Origin: Pseudonocardia sp. HH130630-07 | Lineage (GTDB): Bacteria; Actinomycetota; Actinomycetes; Mycobacteriales; Pseudonocardiaceae | Direction: 5' to 3' | DNA: 64,000 nucleotides | NCBI RefSeq assembly: GCF_001698125.1 | Contig: NZ_CP013854.1 | Span: 4,836,001 to 4,900,000 of the forward strand | In this document: positions 8,950-18,983 of the stretch, one piece after another | Layout: every line of letters starts with the position of its first letter | How positions within the stretch are numbered: the stretch's first letter is position 1 | Made by a program: the position numbers and the translations under genes | Notes under the pieces: model-generated | The model's input: the letters and a program-made list of their open reading frames with translations, nothing else | Database searches by the model: none | Told to the model about the DNA's origin: nothing

Positions 8950-9612
8950 TCAGGCCAGGCGGGCGGCCAGGTCCGGCAGCGCCGCGACGGTGAACGTCGG
9001 CGCCGTCAGGTGCGCGGGGTAGGTGCCGCCGGAGCGGTCGACCCACGCCGTCGCCATGCCCGCCCGGGCCGCGCCGTGCAGGTCCCACGGGTGCACGGCC
9101 ACCATGACCGCCTCGGACGGGTCGATCCCGCACCGGCGCAGCGCGTACCCGTAGGCCGCGGGCGCGGGTTTCCAGACCCCGGCGTCCTCGACCGACAGGA
9201 CCAGGTCGAACGCGTCGCGCAGGCCGTGGTCGCCGAGGAGCCGTCCGGCCACCGTGGTGGCCCCGTTGGACAGGGTGACCAGGCGCAGCCAGGCGGCCTG
9301 CAGCGTCGCGACGCCCGGCCCGACGTCGGGGTGCAGCGGCAGCGCGGTGAACGCCTCCAGCACCTGCCGCGCGCCGTCGTCCGGGTCGGGCACGCCGTGC
9401 CGGTGCAGCAGGTCCGCCGCCGTGGCCGTCCCGATCTCGGCGAAGGTGCGCAGCTCACCGCCGGCCGCGAGCGCGACACCCTCGCGCAGCGTGCTCGCGA
9501 ACCACAGGTCGCCGAGCCACTCCGGTGCGCCGAGTGCGGCGAACCGCCGGGCCAGCGGCCGGAGGTCGGAGAGTGTCTCGTTGACGTCGAACACCACGGT
9601 CGAGATGGCCAT
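8950..9612 (-). CDS. HAD-superfamily haloacid dehalogenase type II
   Basis: 220 aa from ATG 9612. The nucleophile motif VVFDVNETLSDL (Asp10), motif II VTLSNGATT, the motif III lysine in VWKPAPAAY and the C-terminal VMVAVHPWDLHGAARAG all fit type II L-2-haloacid dehalogenases. The VNETL variant is common in this group. Converges on the ROK gene with no gap and is divergent from cobK with only 18 bp between starts. Actual substrate uncertain; many members are promiscuous. Confidence 0.82.
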   Translation of the reverse strand: MAISTVVFDVNETLSDLRPLARRFAALGAPEWLGDLWFASTLREGVALAAGGELRTFAEIGTATAADLLHRHGVPDPDDGARQVLEAFTALPLHPDVGPGVATLQAAWLRLVTLSNGATTVAGRLLGDHGLRDAFDLVLSVEDAGVWKPAPAAYGYALRRCGIDPSEAVMVAVHPWDLHGAARAGMATAWVDRSGGTYPAHLTAPTFTVAALPDLAARLA

Positions 9613-9630
9613 CGCACTACCCTGGACGGT

Positions 9631-10407
9631 GTGAGCGCTCCCCGCACGGTGCTCGTCCTCGGCGGTACCACCGAGGGCCGCGCCGCCGCAGCCGCGCTGG
9701 CCGGGCGTCCCGGGATCCGGGTGGTGTCGTCGCTGGCCGGGGCGGTGCGCAGCCCGCGGCTGCCGGACGGGGAGATCCGGATCGGCGGTTTCGGCGGTGC
9801 GGAGGGGCTCGCCGGTTACCTGCGCGCCGAGCGGGTCGGAGCGGTGCTGGACGCGACGCACCCGTTCGCGGCCGGGATCACCGCGAACGCCGTCACCGCC
9901 TGCCGGGCGGCCGGGGTGGGGCTGGTCGTGCTGCGCCGCCCGGGCTGGGCCGAGGGTCCGGGGGACCGCTGGCACCGCACCGGGTCGGTCGCGACGGCAG
10001 CGGCCCTGCTGCCCGCACTGCTGCCCGGCACCGCGGGGCGGGTGCTGCTCACGACCGGCCGCGGCGGGCTCGCCCACTTCGCCGGCGTCGACGCCGGATT
10101 CTGGATCCGCGCGGTCGACCCGCCGGCACCGCCGCTGCCCGCCCGGCACACGGTGCTGCTCGGCCGGGGCCCGTTCGATCTCGACGCCGAGCGTGCGCTG
10201 TTCGCCGGGGTCCGGCCGGACGTGCTGGTCACCAAGGACTCCGGTGGGGAGGCGACCGCGCCGAAGCTGGTGGCGGCCCGGGAGCGCGGCGTGCCCGTTG
10301 TGGTGGTCGACCGGCCGCCGCTGCCCGCGGGCGTGGATCGTGCCGACGTCGTGCCGGACCTGCCCGCGGCACTGGCCCGGGTGTTCGCGAGCCCTGCTCC
10401 CCGGTAA
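9631..10407 (+). CDS. cobK: Precorrin-6A reductase
   Basis: 258 aa from GTG 9631. The N-terminus VLVLGGTTEGRAAAAAL is the CobK/CbiJ NADPH-binding signature; ATHPFAAGIT and LLTTGRGGL are further family motifs, and VTKDSGGEATAPKLVAA is the conserved C-terminal loop. It reduces precorrin-6A to dihydro-precorrin-6A in corrin synthesis. It lies apart from, and opposite in strand to, the cobG-cobH-cobIJ set three kilobases downstream. Confidence 0.88.
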   Translation: MSAPRTVLVLGGTTEGRAAAAALAGRPGIRVVSSLAGAVRSPRLPDGEIRIGGFGGAEGLAGYLRAERVGAVLDATHPFAAGITANAVTACRAAGVGLVVLRRPGWAEGPGDRWHRTGSVATAAALLPALLPGTAGRVLLTTGRGGLAHFAGVDAGFWIRAVDPPAPPLPARHTVLLGRGPFDLDAERALFAGVRPDVLVTKDSGGEATAPKLVAARERGVPVVVVDRPPLPAGVDRADVVPDLPAALARVFASPAPR

Positions 10408-10428
10408 GCTCGCCCGACGAGGAAAGGG

Positions 10429-11118
10429 GTGTGGGTGGACGCGGTGCTCTTCGACATGGACGGCACGCTGGTCGGGTCGGACGCGGCGGTGGCGCGGACC
10501 TGGGCGGCCTGGGGGCGTGAGTACGGGGTGTCACCGGCCGCGCTCGACGCTGTGGAGCACGGCGTCCCGAGCGACGTCACGGTGCGGTTGCTCCGGCCCG
10601 ACCTGGACGGCCCGGCGCACGCCGCCGCGGTCGCGCGGATGCTCGACCTGGAGTGCGCCGACCTCGACGACGTGCACGCGCTGCCCGGCGCGCACGAGCT
10701 GCTCGCGGCGCTCGACGCGGCCGGCGTCCCGTGGGCCGTGGTGACCAGTGCCGAGCGCCGGCTGGCCGTCGCCCGGCTCACCGCGGCCGGGATCGCGGCA
10801 CCGGTCCTCGTCGCCCGTGACGACATCGTGCGCGGCAAGCCCGATCCCGAGGGCTACCTCGCCGGCGCCGCGGCGCTGGGTGTGGACCCGCGGCGCTGTC
10901 TCGTCGTCGAGGACGCGGAGGCGGGACTCGCCGCGGGCCGGGCGGCGGGGGCGCGTACCGCGGCCTTGCGCGGCCTGGACGGCGACCTGCGTCCCGCCGA
11001 CCTGCACGAGCTCGCCGGGCTGCTGGGGCTCGGCGCCGCTCAGCCGGGCAGCTCCCGCACCATCACGACGAGCCCCTCGGAGCCGGCCGGGTCGTCCCGG
11101 AACCCGGTGCGCCGGTAG
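10429..11118 (+). CDS. HAD-IA family phosphatase
   Basis: 229 aa from GTG 10429 (SD GAGGAAAGGGG). Motif I VLFDMDGTLVG, motif II VVTSAE, motif III around RGKPDPEGYL and motif IV LVVEDAEAGLAAG are intact, with an alpha-helical cap between I and II. The family includes sugar-phosphate phosphatases (GPP/Gph/beta-PGM-like). The last 26 codons run antisense through the 3' end of the convergent GNAT gene (79-bp overlap), so the natural tail is read from an opposing gene. Confidence 0.8.
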   Translation: MWVDAVLFDMDGTLVGSDAAVARTWAAWGREYGVSPAALDAVEHGVPSDVTVRLLRPDLDGPAHAAAVARMLDLECADLDDVHALPGAHELLAALDAAGVPWAVVTSAERRLAVARLTAAGIAAPVLVARDDIVRGKPDPEGYLAGAAALGVDPRRCLVVEDAEAGLAAGRAAGARTAALRGLDGDLRPADLHELAGLLGLGAAQPGSSRTITTSPSEPAGSSRNPVRR

Positions 11119-11498
11119 AGCGCCCGGGCCCGCGCGTTGCCGGGCTCGACCTTGAGCGCCAGCCGCCGGTGCCCGTGCTCCCGTGCGACCCGGACGACGG
11201 CGTCGACCAGCTCGGCGGCCAGCCCGGTGCCCCGCGCGCCGGGATCGACCCACATCCCGTAGAGCAGGCCCTCGCCGTCGCCCTGCGGGCGCCAGCAGGC
11301 GGTCCCGACCGGCGTGTCGTCGTCGAACGCGCCGAACCGGGCGTGTTCGGCGAGCACCCGGCGCCAGGCCGGTTCCGCCAGTGCGCACTGCTCGCGGTAG
11401 AACTCGCTGCGCTCGCCGAAGGCGTCCCGTACGGACGCGAGGCGGACCGCACGCGCCGACTCCCAGTCGTCCGGCCCGAGCCGCCGCACCGTCGTCAC
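11040..11498 (-). CDS. GNAT-family N-acetyltransferase
   Basis: 152 aa. The acetyl-CoA pyrophosphate loop is DPGARGTGLAAELVDAVV (motif A, about residues 88-105), followed by the LKVEPGNARARALYRRTGF motif B that is standard in GNATs. Acceptor unknown. It starts 19 bases after the cobIJ stop on the same strand, so may be co-transcribed with the cob genes, and its 3' end overlaps the convergent phosphatase ORF. Confidence 0.82.
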   Translation of the reverse strand: MTTVRRLGPDDWESARAVRLASVRDAFGERSEFYREQCALAEPAWRRVLAEHARFGAFDDDTPVGTACWRPQGDGEGLLYGMWVDPGARGTGLAAELVDAVVRVAREHGHRRLALKVEPGNARARALYRRTGFRDDPAGSEGLVVMVRELPG

Positions 11499-11517
11499 GG
11501 ACGCGGACAGTAGCGGC

Positions 11518-13065
11518 TCAGCCGGTCGTGGTACCGCCGGGGCCGTACCGGCGCGGGGTGAACACGACGGGGCCGCCGTGCCGCTCCACCACCCGGGTCG
11601 TGGAGGAACCCACGATCACCAGCGTGCGCATGTCGACCTGCTCGGGGTCCAGCCCGCCCAGCGTGGTGACGACGACCCGCTCGCCGGCGCCGCCGACGTC
11701 GCGCCCGAGCACCACCGGGGTCCCCGGGTCGCGCCGCTCCAGCAGCACGTCGCGGGCCGCGCCGACCTGCCAGGGCCGGGCCGAGGACCGCGGGTTGTAG
11801 ATCGCGATCGCCAGGTCGGCCGCCGCGGCGGCGCGGAGCCGGTCCGCGACCACGTCCCACGGCTTGAGCCGGTCCGACAGCGACAGCATGACGTGGTCGT
11901 GCCCGAGCGGGGCGCCGGCCGCCGCCGAGACCGCCTGGGCCGCCGAGAGCCCGGGCAGCACCCGGACCGGGACGTCGCGGTAGGCCGGCTCGGACGCCAC
12001 CTCCAGCACCGCGGTGGCCATCGCGAACACCCCGGGGTCGCCGGCCGAGACGACGGCGACCCGTCGCCCGGACACGGCCAGGTCCAGGGCGTGCGCGGCC
12101 CGCTGGGACTCCACCCGGTTGTCCGAGGCGTGCCGGGTCTGGCGCGGGTTCGGCGGGACCCGGTCCAGGTAGGGGCCGTAGCCGACGAGGTCGTCGGCCC
12201 CGGCCAGCGCGGTGGCGACCTGCGGGGTGAGCCAGTCCCGCCCGGCCGGCCCGGTCCCGACGACGACGACCTCGCCCGGTCCGGGTGGCGCCTGCGTGAC
12301 CGGCGTGCCGGCCGGCGCCGGGCCCGGGGCGTCCTCCGGCACCGAGGCCGCGACCTCGCCGGGGACCAGGGCGATCGCGAAGTACGGCACGTCGGCCGGG
12401 TCCACGTCGCCGACGTCGCCGGTGCGCTGACCGTCCATGGTGGCCCGCTCCACGTAGCGGGCCCGGTCGAGGGTGCCGGCGTCGGCGAGTGCGTCGCGGA
12501 CCGTGCCGAAGGTACGGCCCAGCTTCATCACCGCGGCCGAGTCCGTCCCGGCGAGCCGGCGGGCCAGCTCGGCGCGGGGGAGCGTCCCGGGCAGCACGGT
12601 GAGCACCTCGTCCCGCTCCACCAGCGGCTGGCCGAGCGCCGCCGCGGCCGCGCTGATCGAGGTCACACCGGGGACGACCTCGGTGCGGAACCGGCCGGCG
12701 AGGCGCTTGTGCATGTGCATGTAGGAGCCGTAGAAGAGCGGGTCGCCCTCCGCGAGCAGGACGACGTCGCGCCCGGCGGCCAGGTGCACCGCGAGCCGGG
12801 CGGCGGCCTCGGCGTAGAACTCGTCGATGGCGCCCTGGTAGCCGCCCGGGTGGTCGGTGGTCTCGGTGGTGACCGGGTAGACCAGCGCCTCCTCGACGGC
12901 CGTGCCGGACAGGTGCGGCTCGGCGATCCGGCGGGCGATCGAGCGCCCGTGCCGCGCCGAGTGGTAGGCGACGACGTCGGCGTCGCGGATCAACCGGGCC
13001 GCCTTGATCGTGGTCAGCTCGGGGTCCCCGGGACCCAGCCCCACGCCGTAGAGGGTGCCGGTCAC
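11518..13065 (-). CDS. cobIJ: Fused precorrin-2 C20-methyltransferase / precorrin-3B C17-methyltransferase
   Basis: 515 aa with two tetrapyrrole methylase domains. Residues 1-235 are CobI (GVGLGPGDPELTTIKA, LLAEGDPLFYGS, VVPGVTSISAAA). A Pro/Ala linker at about 240-265 leads to CobJ (VVVVGTGPAGRDWLTPQ, VVSAGDPGVFAMA, VLPGLSAAQAVSA). The enzyme adds the C20 and C17 methyl groups, the latter with ring contraction. The CobI-CobJ fusion is common in actinobacteria. ATG overlaps the cobH stop (4 bp). Confidence 0.92.
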   Translation of the reverse strand: MTGTLYGVGLGPGDPELTTIKAARLIRDADVVAYHSARHGRSIARRIAEPHLSGTAVEEALVYPVTTETTDHPGGYQGAIDEFYAEAAARLAVHLAAGRDVVLLAEGDPLFYGSYMHMHKRLAGRFRTEVVPGVTSISAAAAALGQPLVERDEVLTVLPGTLPRAELARRLAGTDSAAVMKLGRTFGTVRDALADAGTLDRARYVERATMDGQRTGDVGDVDPADVPYFAIALVPGEVAASVPEDAPGPAPAGTPVTQAPPGPGEVVVVGTGPAGRDWLTPQVATALAGADDLVGYGPYLDRVPPNPRQTRHASDNRVESQRAAHALDLAVSGRRVAVVSAGDPGVFAMATAVLEVASEPAYRDVPVRVLPGLSAAQAVSAAAGAPLGHDHVMLSLSDRLKPWDVVADRLRAAAAADLAIAIYNPRSSARPWQVGAARDVLLERRDPGTPVVLGRDVGGAGERVVVTTLGGLDPEQVDMRTLVIVGSSTTRVVERHGGPVVFTPRRYGPGGTTTG

Positions 13066-13718
13066 GCGATGATCTCCTGCTCGTGCGCCAGCGCGTTGAG
13101 CGCGGCCGCGGTGATCGCCGACCCGCCACGGCGGCCGTGCACCACGAGGTGCTCCAGGTCGGTGCGGGCGGCCAGCGCCTGCTTGGACTCGACGGCGCCG
13201 ACGAACCCGACCGGGATCCCGATGACCGCGGCCGGCCGCGGCGCGCCCCGGTCGACGAGGTCGAGCAGGTGGAACAGCGCGGTCGGGGCGTTCCCGACGG
13301 CGACGACCGCGCCCTCGAAGCGGTCCGCCAGCAGTTCCAGCGCGGCGGCCGAGCGGGTGTTGCCGATCCGCTGCGCGTGCTCCGGGACCCGGGCGTCGCG
13401 CAGCAGGCAGAGCACCTCGTTCCCGGCCGGCAGCCGGGCCGCGGTCACGCCGGCGGCGACCATCATGGCGTCACAGAGGATCGGCCCGCCGGCCCGCAGT
13501 GCGGCCCGCGCGGCGGGCACGACGCCCGCGGACGCGGCGATGTCGGCGGTGAGGTCGACCTGCCCGCAGGCGTGGATCATCCGGACGGCCACGTCGGCCA
13601 TCCCGGGCGGGAGCCCGGTCAGGTCGGCCTCGGCGCGGATCGTCGCGAACGAGCGCCGGTAGATCTCCGCGCCGTCGGTGAGGTAGTCGGTGGTCGGGCT
13701 GTGCTCGTCGCCGCTCAG
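13062..13718 (-). CDS. cobH: Precorrin-8X methylmutase, probable CTG start
   Basis: 218 aa as called. Family landmarks: DGAEIYRRSFATIRAEADL near the N-terminus, MIHACGQVDLTADI with the catalytic His, GGPILCDAMMVAAGV, VGNAPTALF and IGIPVGFVGAVESK. It moves the C11 methyl to C12, giving hydrogenobyrinate. There is no ATG or GTG in frame close to this conserved start. A CTG at 13718 overlaps the cobG TGA (CTGA) and has GAGGAG six bases upstream, giving an N-terminus of normal length. The frame is open much further upstream, but only inside cobG. Confidence 0.88.
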   Translation of the reverse strand: MSGDEHSPTTDYLTDGAEIYRRSFATIRAEADLTGLPPGMADVAVRMIHACGQVDLTADIAASAGVVPAARAALRAGGPILCDAMMVAAGVTAARLPAGNEVLCLLRDARVPEHAQRIGNTRSAAALELLADRFEGAVVAVGNAPTALFHLLDLVDRGAPRPAAVIGIPVGFVGAVESKQALAARTDLEHLVVHGRRGGSAITAAALNALAHEQEIIA

Positions 13719-14995
13719 CGGTGGCTCCTCGGTCGGTCTGACGGGGCGGACAGGGCCGACAGGGGCCGGGCCGTGCCGTCGATGGTGTAGGTCCGCTCGC
13801 CGGTGGCGACGGCGGCGGCGTGCGGGGTGTGCGGGGCGCCGCACCGGCGCACGCAGCCGGCGACGTGCACCGGGCGCACGGGCCCGAGCGCGATCAGGTC
13901 CCTGGCGTGCGCACGGACGTCGGCCAGGGACTTCACGCACCCCGGGGACCCCGCACACGCGCCGACCCGCAGCGCCGGATGGCCCGGGTCGACGACCAGC
14001 CCGGCCGCACGCAGGGTCGCGGTGGCACCGGGCCCGGCACCGGGCAGCACGAGACTCCGCCAGGGGGTGACCAGCAGCCGGTCGGCGGCCCCGGCGAGTG
14101 CCTCGACCTGGTCGGCGGACAGCTCACCGAGGACCGGCGCCACCCCGAGCGCACCGCCGCCGAGCCACCCGACCGGAGGCTCGCCCGCAGCACCGTCGCC
14201 GTCCGGGCGGGGGCCGCCCGTGCCCGCACCGGGCGCGACCCGCCCCGCGCCCGGCCGCAGCGCGACGGCGATGCGGTGGGCGGCGTCCGGGATCTCCGCC
14301 GCGCGCCAGGCCGTGGCGGCCGGTCCGGCGGTGGTCCCGGTACGCAGGTCGAGGAACGCGGTCGCGGCGTCGAGGAGCAGGCCGGGCGCATCGGCCGGGG
14401 GGCCGTGCAGGCCGGTGGCCGCCCCGGCCACGAGCAGCTCGCCCTCGTCCGGGGTGCGGGCGATCCAGCACAGGTCCGGCCGTTCGGCGGCGACGTCGCC
14501 GCGGCCGTCGTCGAACGCGACGAGGAACCGCCCGGGCAACGCGGCGAGCTCGGCGCGCGCGCAGAGCCCGCGGTCCAGCTCGGCGGCGAGACCCCGGACG
14601 TCGGCGGTCCCGCCGGTGATCCCGGACAGCGGCGACGCGAGCACGTTCCGGACGCGTTCGTGGGGGACCGACGGCAGCAGCCCGGCCGCGGTGAGCCTGC
14701 GGACCGGGCGCGGGTCGGCCGGGTCGAGCCCGCGCAGCTGCAGGTTGCCGCGGGAGGTGAGGTGCACCGCGCCGTCCCCGGCGTCGACGGCGAGCCGGGC
14801 GACCGCGCGCAGGGCGCCCGCCCCGATCTCCCCGCCGGGCAGCCGGACCCTGGCCAGCGCCCCGTCCGCCGCCGGGTGCGGCGAGACGACGCCGGGGCAG
14901 GCGTCGGTGCGGGAACGGGCGGTCGTCGGCACGCCGGTCACTGTAGGCACACCGGGCCGTGCGGGGCCTGCGAGCGGGGCGGCGGGATCGGTCAC
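13715..14995 (-). CDS. cobG: Precorrin-3B synthase (aerobic, sirohaem/4Fe-4S type)
   Basis: 426 aa, GTG start. Two nitrite/sulfite-reductase-like ferredoxin repeats are followed by the metal ligands in the classic C-x5-C ... C-x3-C arrangement (CAGSPGC at 347-353, CVRRCG at 381-386). HLTSRGNLQLRGL is the substrate-binding strand. CobG uses O2 to hydroxylate C20 and form the gamma-lactone, so this organism makes B12 by the oxygen-dependent route, in agreement with CobN further on. First gene of the cobG-cobH-cobIJ operon; no riboswitch is seen in the short upstream gap. Confidence 0.88.
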   Translation of the reverse strand: MTDPAAPLAGPARPGVPTVTGVPTTARSRTDACPGVVSPHPAADGALARVRLPGGEIGAGALRAVARLAVDAGDGAVHLTSRGNLQLRGLDPADPRPVRRLTAAGLLPSVPHERVRNVLASPLSGITGGTADVRGLAAELDRGLCARAELAALPGRFLVAFDDGRGDVAAERPDLCWIARTPDEGELLVAGAATGLHGPPADAPGLLLDAATAFLDLRTGTTAGPAATAWRAAEIPDAAHRIAVALRPGAGRVAPGAGTGGPRPDGDGAAGEPPVGWLGGGALGVAPVLGELSADQVEALAGAADRLLVTPWRSLVLPGAGPGATATLRAAGLVVDPGHPALRVGACAGSPGCVKSLADVRAHARDLIALGPVRPVHVAGCVRRCGAPHTPHAAAVATGERTYTIDGTARPLSALSAPSDRPRSHR

Positions 14996-15026
14996 ACGGG
15001 CCGGTCGCCGGCAGCGGTCCGCGGGG

Positions 15027-16088
15027 TCAGGAGCCGGGCAGGTGGCGCCGGGCGCCGGAGTAGCCCTCGTCGAAACGCACCGGGGCGACCCGGACCGGGG
15101 TCGCGGCGTCCCGGGCCTCGATCATCGTGCCGTCGCCGGCGTAGATCGCCACGTGCGTCGCGGGGGAGCCCCAGAACAGCAGGTCACCGGGCTGCAGGTC
15201 GTCGCGCTGCACCGGCCGTCCGGCGCGGGCCTGGTCGGAGGCGTCCCGGCCGATCGTGATCCCGTGCAGCGCGTGGACCAGGCCGGTCAGCCCCGAGCAG
15301 TCCGGACCGAACCCGGATCGGCCGCCCCACAGGTAGGGCCGGTCGAGAAACAGCCGGGCGGTGCGGACCAGGTCGGCACCCGTCGTGGCGTCGGCGTCGT
15401 CCGTGCCGTCGGTGTCGGCGCCGGGGCCGCCGATCCGGACGTAACGGGCGTCGAGCCAGGCGCGGCCGCCCTCGGGCAGCGACACCTGGACGGAGTCCGG
15501 GGTGCCCGCCCGGACCGGCAGCCGGGTCCCGATGCTGAGCTCACGGATCCGCTCGGTGCGGTCCGCGTCGGCGTAGAGCCACGTGGTGGCGACGCCGTCG
15601 ACGGTCCCGCTCGGCAGGGTCGCGGCGAGCCCGCCGAACGCCCCGTCGCCGACGAGCTGCGCGGCGGGGATCCAGCCCGGGTAGCCGCGCCCGTCCTTGG
15701 CGCTGGGCTGGTCCGGCACGGCGACCAGCGACCAGTCGCCGCGGCGCTCCAGGACCCGGACCCGCGTCCCGTACAGGACCTGGGTCTGGGTGCGGGACGC
15801 CGTCGTCAGCTCGAGGCGGTCGGCCACGGTCATCGACCCGAGCCACCCGGCCGGATCGGCCGGGGCGGAGACCGCGGCGCCGTCCCGGGGCCGTGGGCTG
15901 GCCGGGGAGGTCCAGACGGTCGCGACCGACACCCCGACGACGGCGTCGTCGGCGCCCGTGGGCCCGGGGACGTCCCGTGGTGCCGACGTGGCGGCCGTCC
16001 CGGCGAGCATCGCGGCCAGCACGAGGCACGCGGGGCCGAGGGCGGTCCGGACGCGGCGCGCCCGGGGCCGGTGCGGGGTCTCGGGCAC
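15027..16088 (-). CDS. Secreted NlpC/P60 cell-wall hydrolase with SH3-like domains
   Basis: 353 aa from GTG 16088 (SD GAGGAGA six bases before); an upstream in-frame start at 16154 is less well placed. A Sec-type signal or anchor helix spans about residues 15-35. The middle holds two SH3-like segments (VLYGTRVRVLERRGDWSLV; GTRLPVRAGTPDSV). The C-terminal NlpC/P60 domain carries the catalytic Cys in PDCSGLTGLVH (Cys264) and His in THVAIYAG (His312). It likely cleaves the D-gamma-Glu-diaminopimelate stem bond of peptidoglycan or a related dipeptide. Confidence 0.85.
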   Translation of the reverse strand: MPETPHRPRARRVRTALGPACLVLAAMLAGTAATSAPRDVPGPTGADDAVVGVSVATVWTSPASPRPRDGAAVSAPADPAGWLGSMTVADRLELTTASRTQTQVLYGTRVRVLERRGDWSLVAVPDQPSAKDGRGYPGWIPAAQLVGDGAFGGLAATLPSGTVDGVATTWLYADADRTERIRELSIGTRLPVRAGTPDSVQVSLPEGGRAWLDARYVRIGGPGADTDGTDDADATTGADLVRTARLFLDRPYLWGGRSGFGPDCSGLTGLVHALHGITIGRDASDQARAGRPVQRDDLQPGDLLFWGSPATHVAIYAGDGTMIEARDAATPVRVAPVRFDEGYSGARRHLPGS

Positions 16089-16207
16089 GGGGCTCTCCTC
16101 GGATCGGCCGCTGTGCCCGGCAGTGTCCGTCCGGGCCGGCCCTCCGCCGCGCACGGCGCGCCGGGGACGACGCCGGGTTCCCCCGGCCCGGTGACGGGTA
16201 TCCGGTC

Positions 16208-16242
16208 TTGTCAGACGGTGGCCGCGGCCCTAGTGTATGCGT

Positions 16243-16248
<6 letters not shown>
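16208..16248 (+). promoter_or_regulatory. Promoter with overlapping LacI-type operator (site 1)
   Basis: TTGTCA (16208-16213) and TAGTGT (16231-16236) are separated by 17 bp, a good sigma-70-type pair. TGTATGCGTATGCA (16234-16247) overlaps the -10 and the expected transcription start. It is an imperfect palindrome with a central CG, as in LacI-family operators, and recurs upstream of three other transcription units in the window. Confidence 0.7.
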
Positions 16249-17562
<1,314 letters not shown>

Positions 17563-17585
17563 TCGACCGTCCCGTTCCCGCATCG

Positions 17586-17599
17586 CGCATGCGTATGTA
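17586..17599 (+). promoter_or_regulatory. LacI-type operator, site 2
   Basis: CGCATGCGTATGTA matches the shared TGYATRCGYATRCA pattern at 12 of 14 positions, including the central CG. It lies 22 bp before the start of the sugar-binding lipoprotein and 24 bp after the stop of the HisD-like gene. Confidence 0.6.
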
Positions 17600-17621
17600 C
17601 TTCAATGGAGAAGGAGGCAGG

Positions 17622-18932
17622 ATGCGCGCACGACGCCCGGCCGTGGCCGCTCTCGCCGTGGTCACGGCCCTGCTGCTCGCCGGCTGTGGTGCGGGGTCGC
17701 GGACCCCGGCCGCCACGGCGACGCTGGTGCCCTGCGACCTCCCGCCGCAGAGTTCGGCCGTCGACGTGAACGTCCTGGCCTACAACTCCTCGGCGATCGA
17801 CCCGTTCACCAACTCGATGGTGCGCAGCTGCTCGAACGACGAGGTGACGCTGCACCACGAGCCGATCGACTTCGCGGGCCAGAGCCAGAAGACGATCGCC
17901 ACACTGGCCGGCCGGTACGGGACCTACGACATCCTCGCGACCTACGGGTTCGTCCTGCCGGAGTACGCCTCGGAGGGCAAGCTCGCCCCGCTCGACGAGC
18001 AGGTCGAGCGCTTCGGTGCCCAGACGGCGCTGGACCAGCTGAACCCGCAGATGCGTGCGGCGCTGTCCTACGACGGCACCCTCTACGGGATCCCGATGCA
18101 GGCCCAGATGTACGTCATGGCCTACCGCCAGGACGTCTTCGACCGGCTCGGCCTGACGCCGCCGCGGACGTTCGCCGAGCTGCGCGACGTCGCGGCCCGG
18201 ATCCAGGACGAGGGCGGCATCCGCTACCCGCTGGCGCTGCCGCTGCTGGCGAGCTCGGACATCGCGACCGCCTACGACGCGGCGCTCGGGTCGCTGGGCA
18301 CCGACTACGTCGACCGCGAGACCGGGCGCCCGAACTTCGACACCCCGCAGGCCGCGGAGGCGTTCGAACAGCTCCGCTCGCTGCTGCCCTACATGGATCC
18401 GCAGGTGACGACGTTCGCCCAGCCGGCCGTGCAGCAGCAGATGTACAACGGCTCCGCGGCGATGTCGATCATGTTCAGCGGCCGGATGCAGGACCTGACG
18501 CTGCCGGAGAACAACCAGTTCGCGGCGGACATGGCGTTCGCGCCGCCGCCGTCGCTCGACGGCGGGGAGACGCTCTACAACACGCTGTCGGTCGACGGCT
18601 GGGCGATCCCGGCGAACTCCGAGAACGACAAGGACCTGCTGTTCCAGATGATCGCCGCAGCGGTCGGGCCGGAGTCGTCGAAGGCGGCGGTCCCCGGTGC
18701 GTTCCCGGCCCGCGAGGGCATGGTCACCCCGGACAGCAGCCCGTTCGCCGAGGCGCAGCTCGAGTCGATCGGCAAGGCGCCGCCGACCGAGCCGTTCCCG
18801 TGGACGTCGCGGATCAGCACCGAGACGACGTCGATCGTGGCCGACGTGATCTCCGGCCGGACGTCGATCCCCGACGGCCAGCGCCAGATGCAGGAGACCG
18901 CCACCGCGATCCTCGCCGAGTACCGGCCCTGA
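17622..18932 (+). CDS. Family 1 sugar ABC transporter substrate-binding lipoprotein
   Basis: 436 aa from ATG 17622 (AAGGAGG just upstream). Signal peptide with lipobox LLAGC (Cys about 22). The rest is an SBP_bac_1 fold: YDILATYGFVLPEYASEGKLAPLDE and GIPMQAQMYVMAYRQDVFDRLGL with FAELRDVAARIQ are the usual hinge and lobe segments of UgpB/MalE-type proteins for sugars, polyols or glycosides. It heads a three-gene importer with two permeases and is under operator site 2. The ligand is unknown. Confidence 0.85.
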   Translation: MRARRPAVAALAVVTALLLAGCGAGSRTPAATATLVPCDLPPQSSAVDVNVLAYNSSAIDPFTNSMVRSCSNDEVTLHHEPIDFAGQSQKTIATLAGRYGTYDILATYGFVLPEYASEGKLAPLDEQVERFGAQTALDQLNPQMRAALSYDGTLYGIPMQAQMYVMAYRQDVFDRLGLTPPRTFAELRDVAARIQDEGGIRYPLALPLLASSDIATAYDAALGSLGTDYVDRETGRPNFDTPQAAEAFEQLRSLLPYMDPQVTTFAQPAVQQQMYNGSAAMSIMFSGRMQDLTLPENNQFAADMAFAPPPSLDGGETLYNTLSVDGWAIPANSENDKDLLFQMIAAAVGPESSKAAVPGAFPAREGMVTPDSSPFAEAQLESIGKAPPTEPFPWTSRISTETTSIVADVISGRTSIPDGQRQMQETATAILAEYRP

Positions 18933-18983
18933 TCCCCTCCCGAACCCGATCCCACCCACTCACGAGAGCGAGGTGAGGCGATC

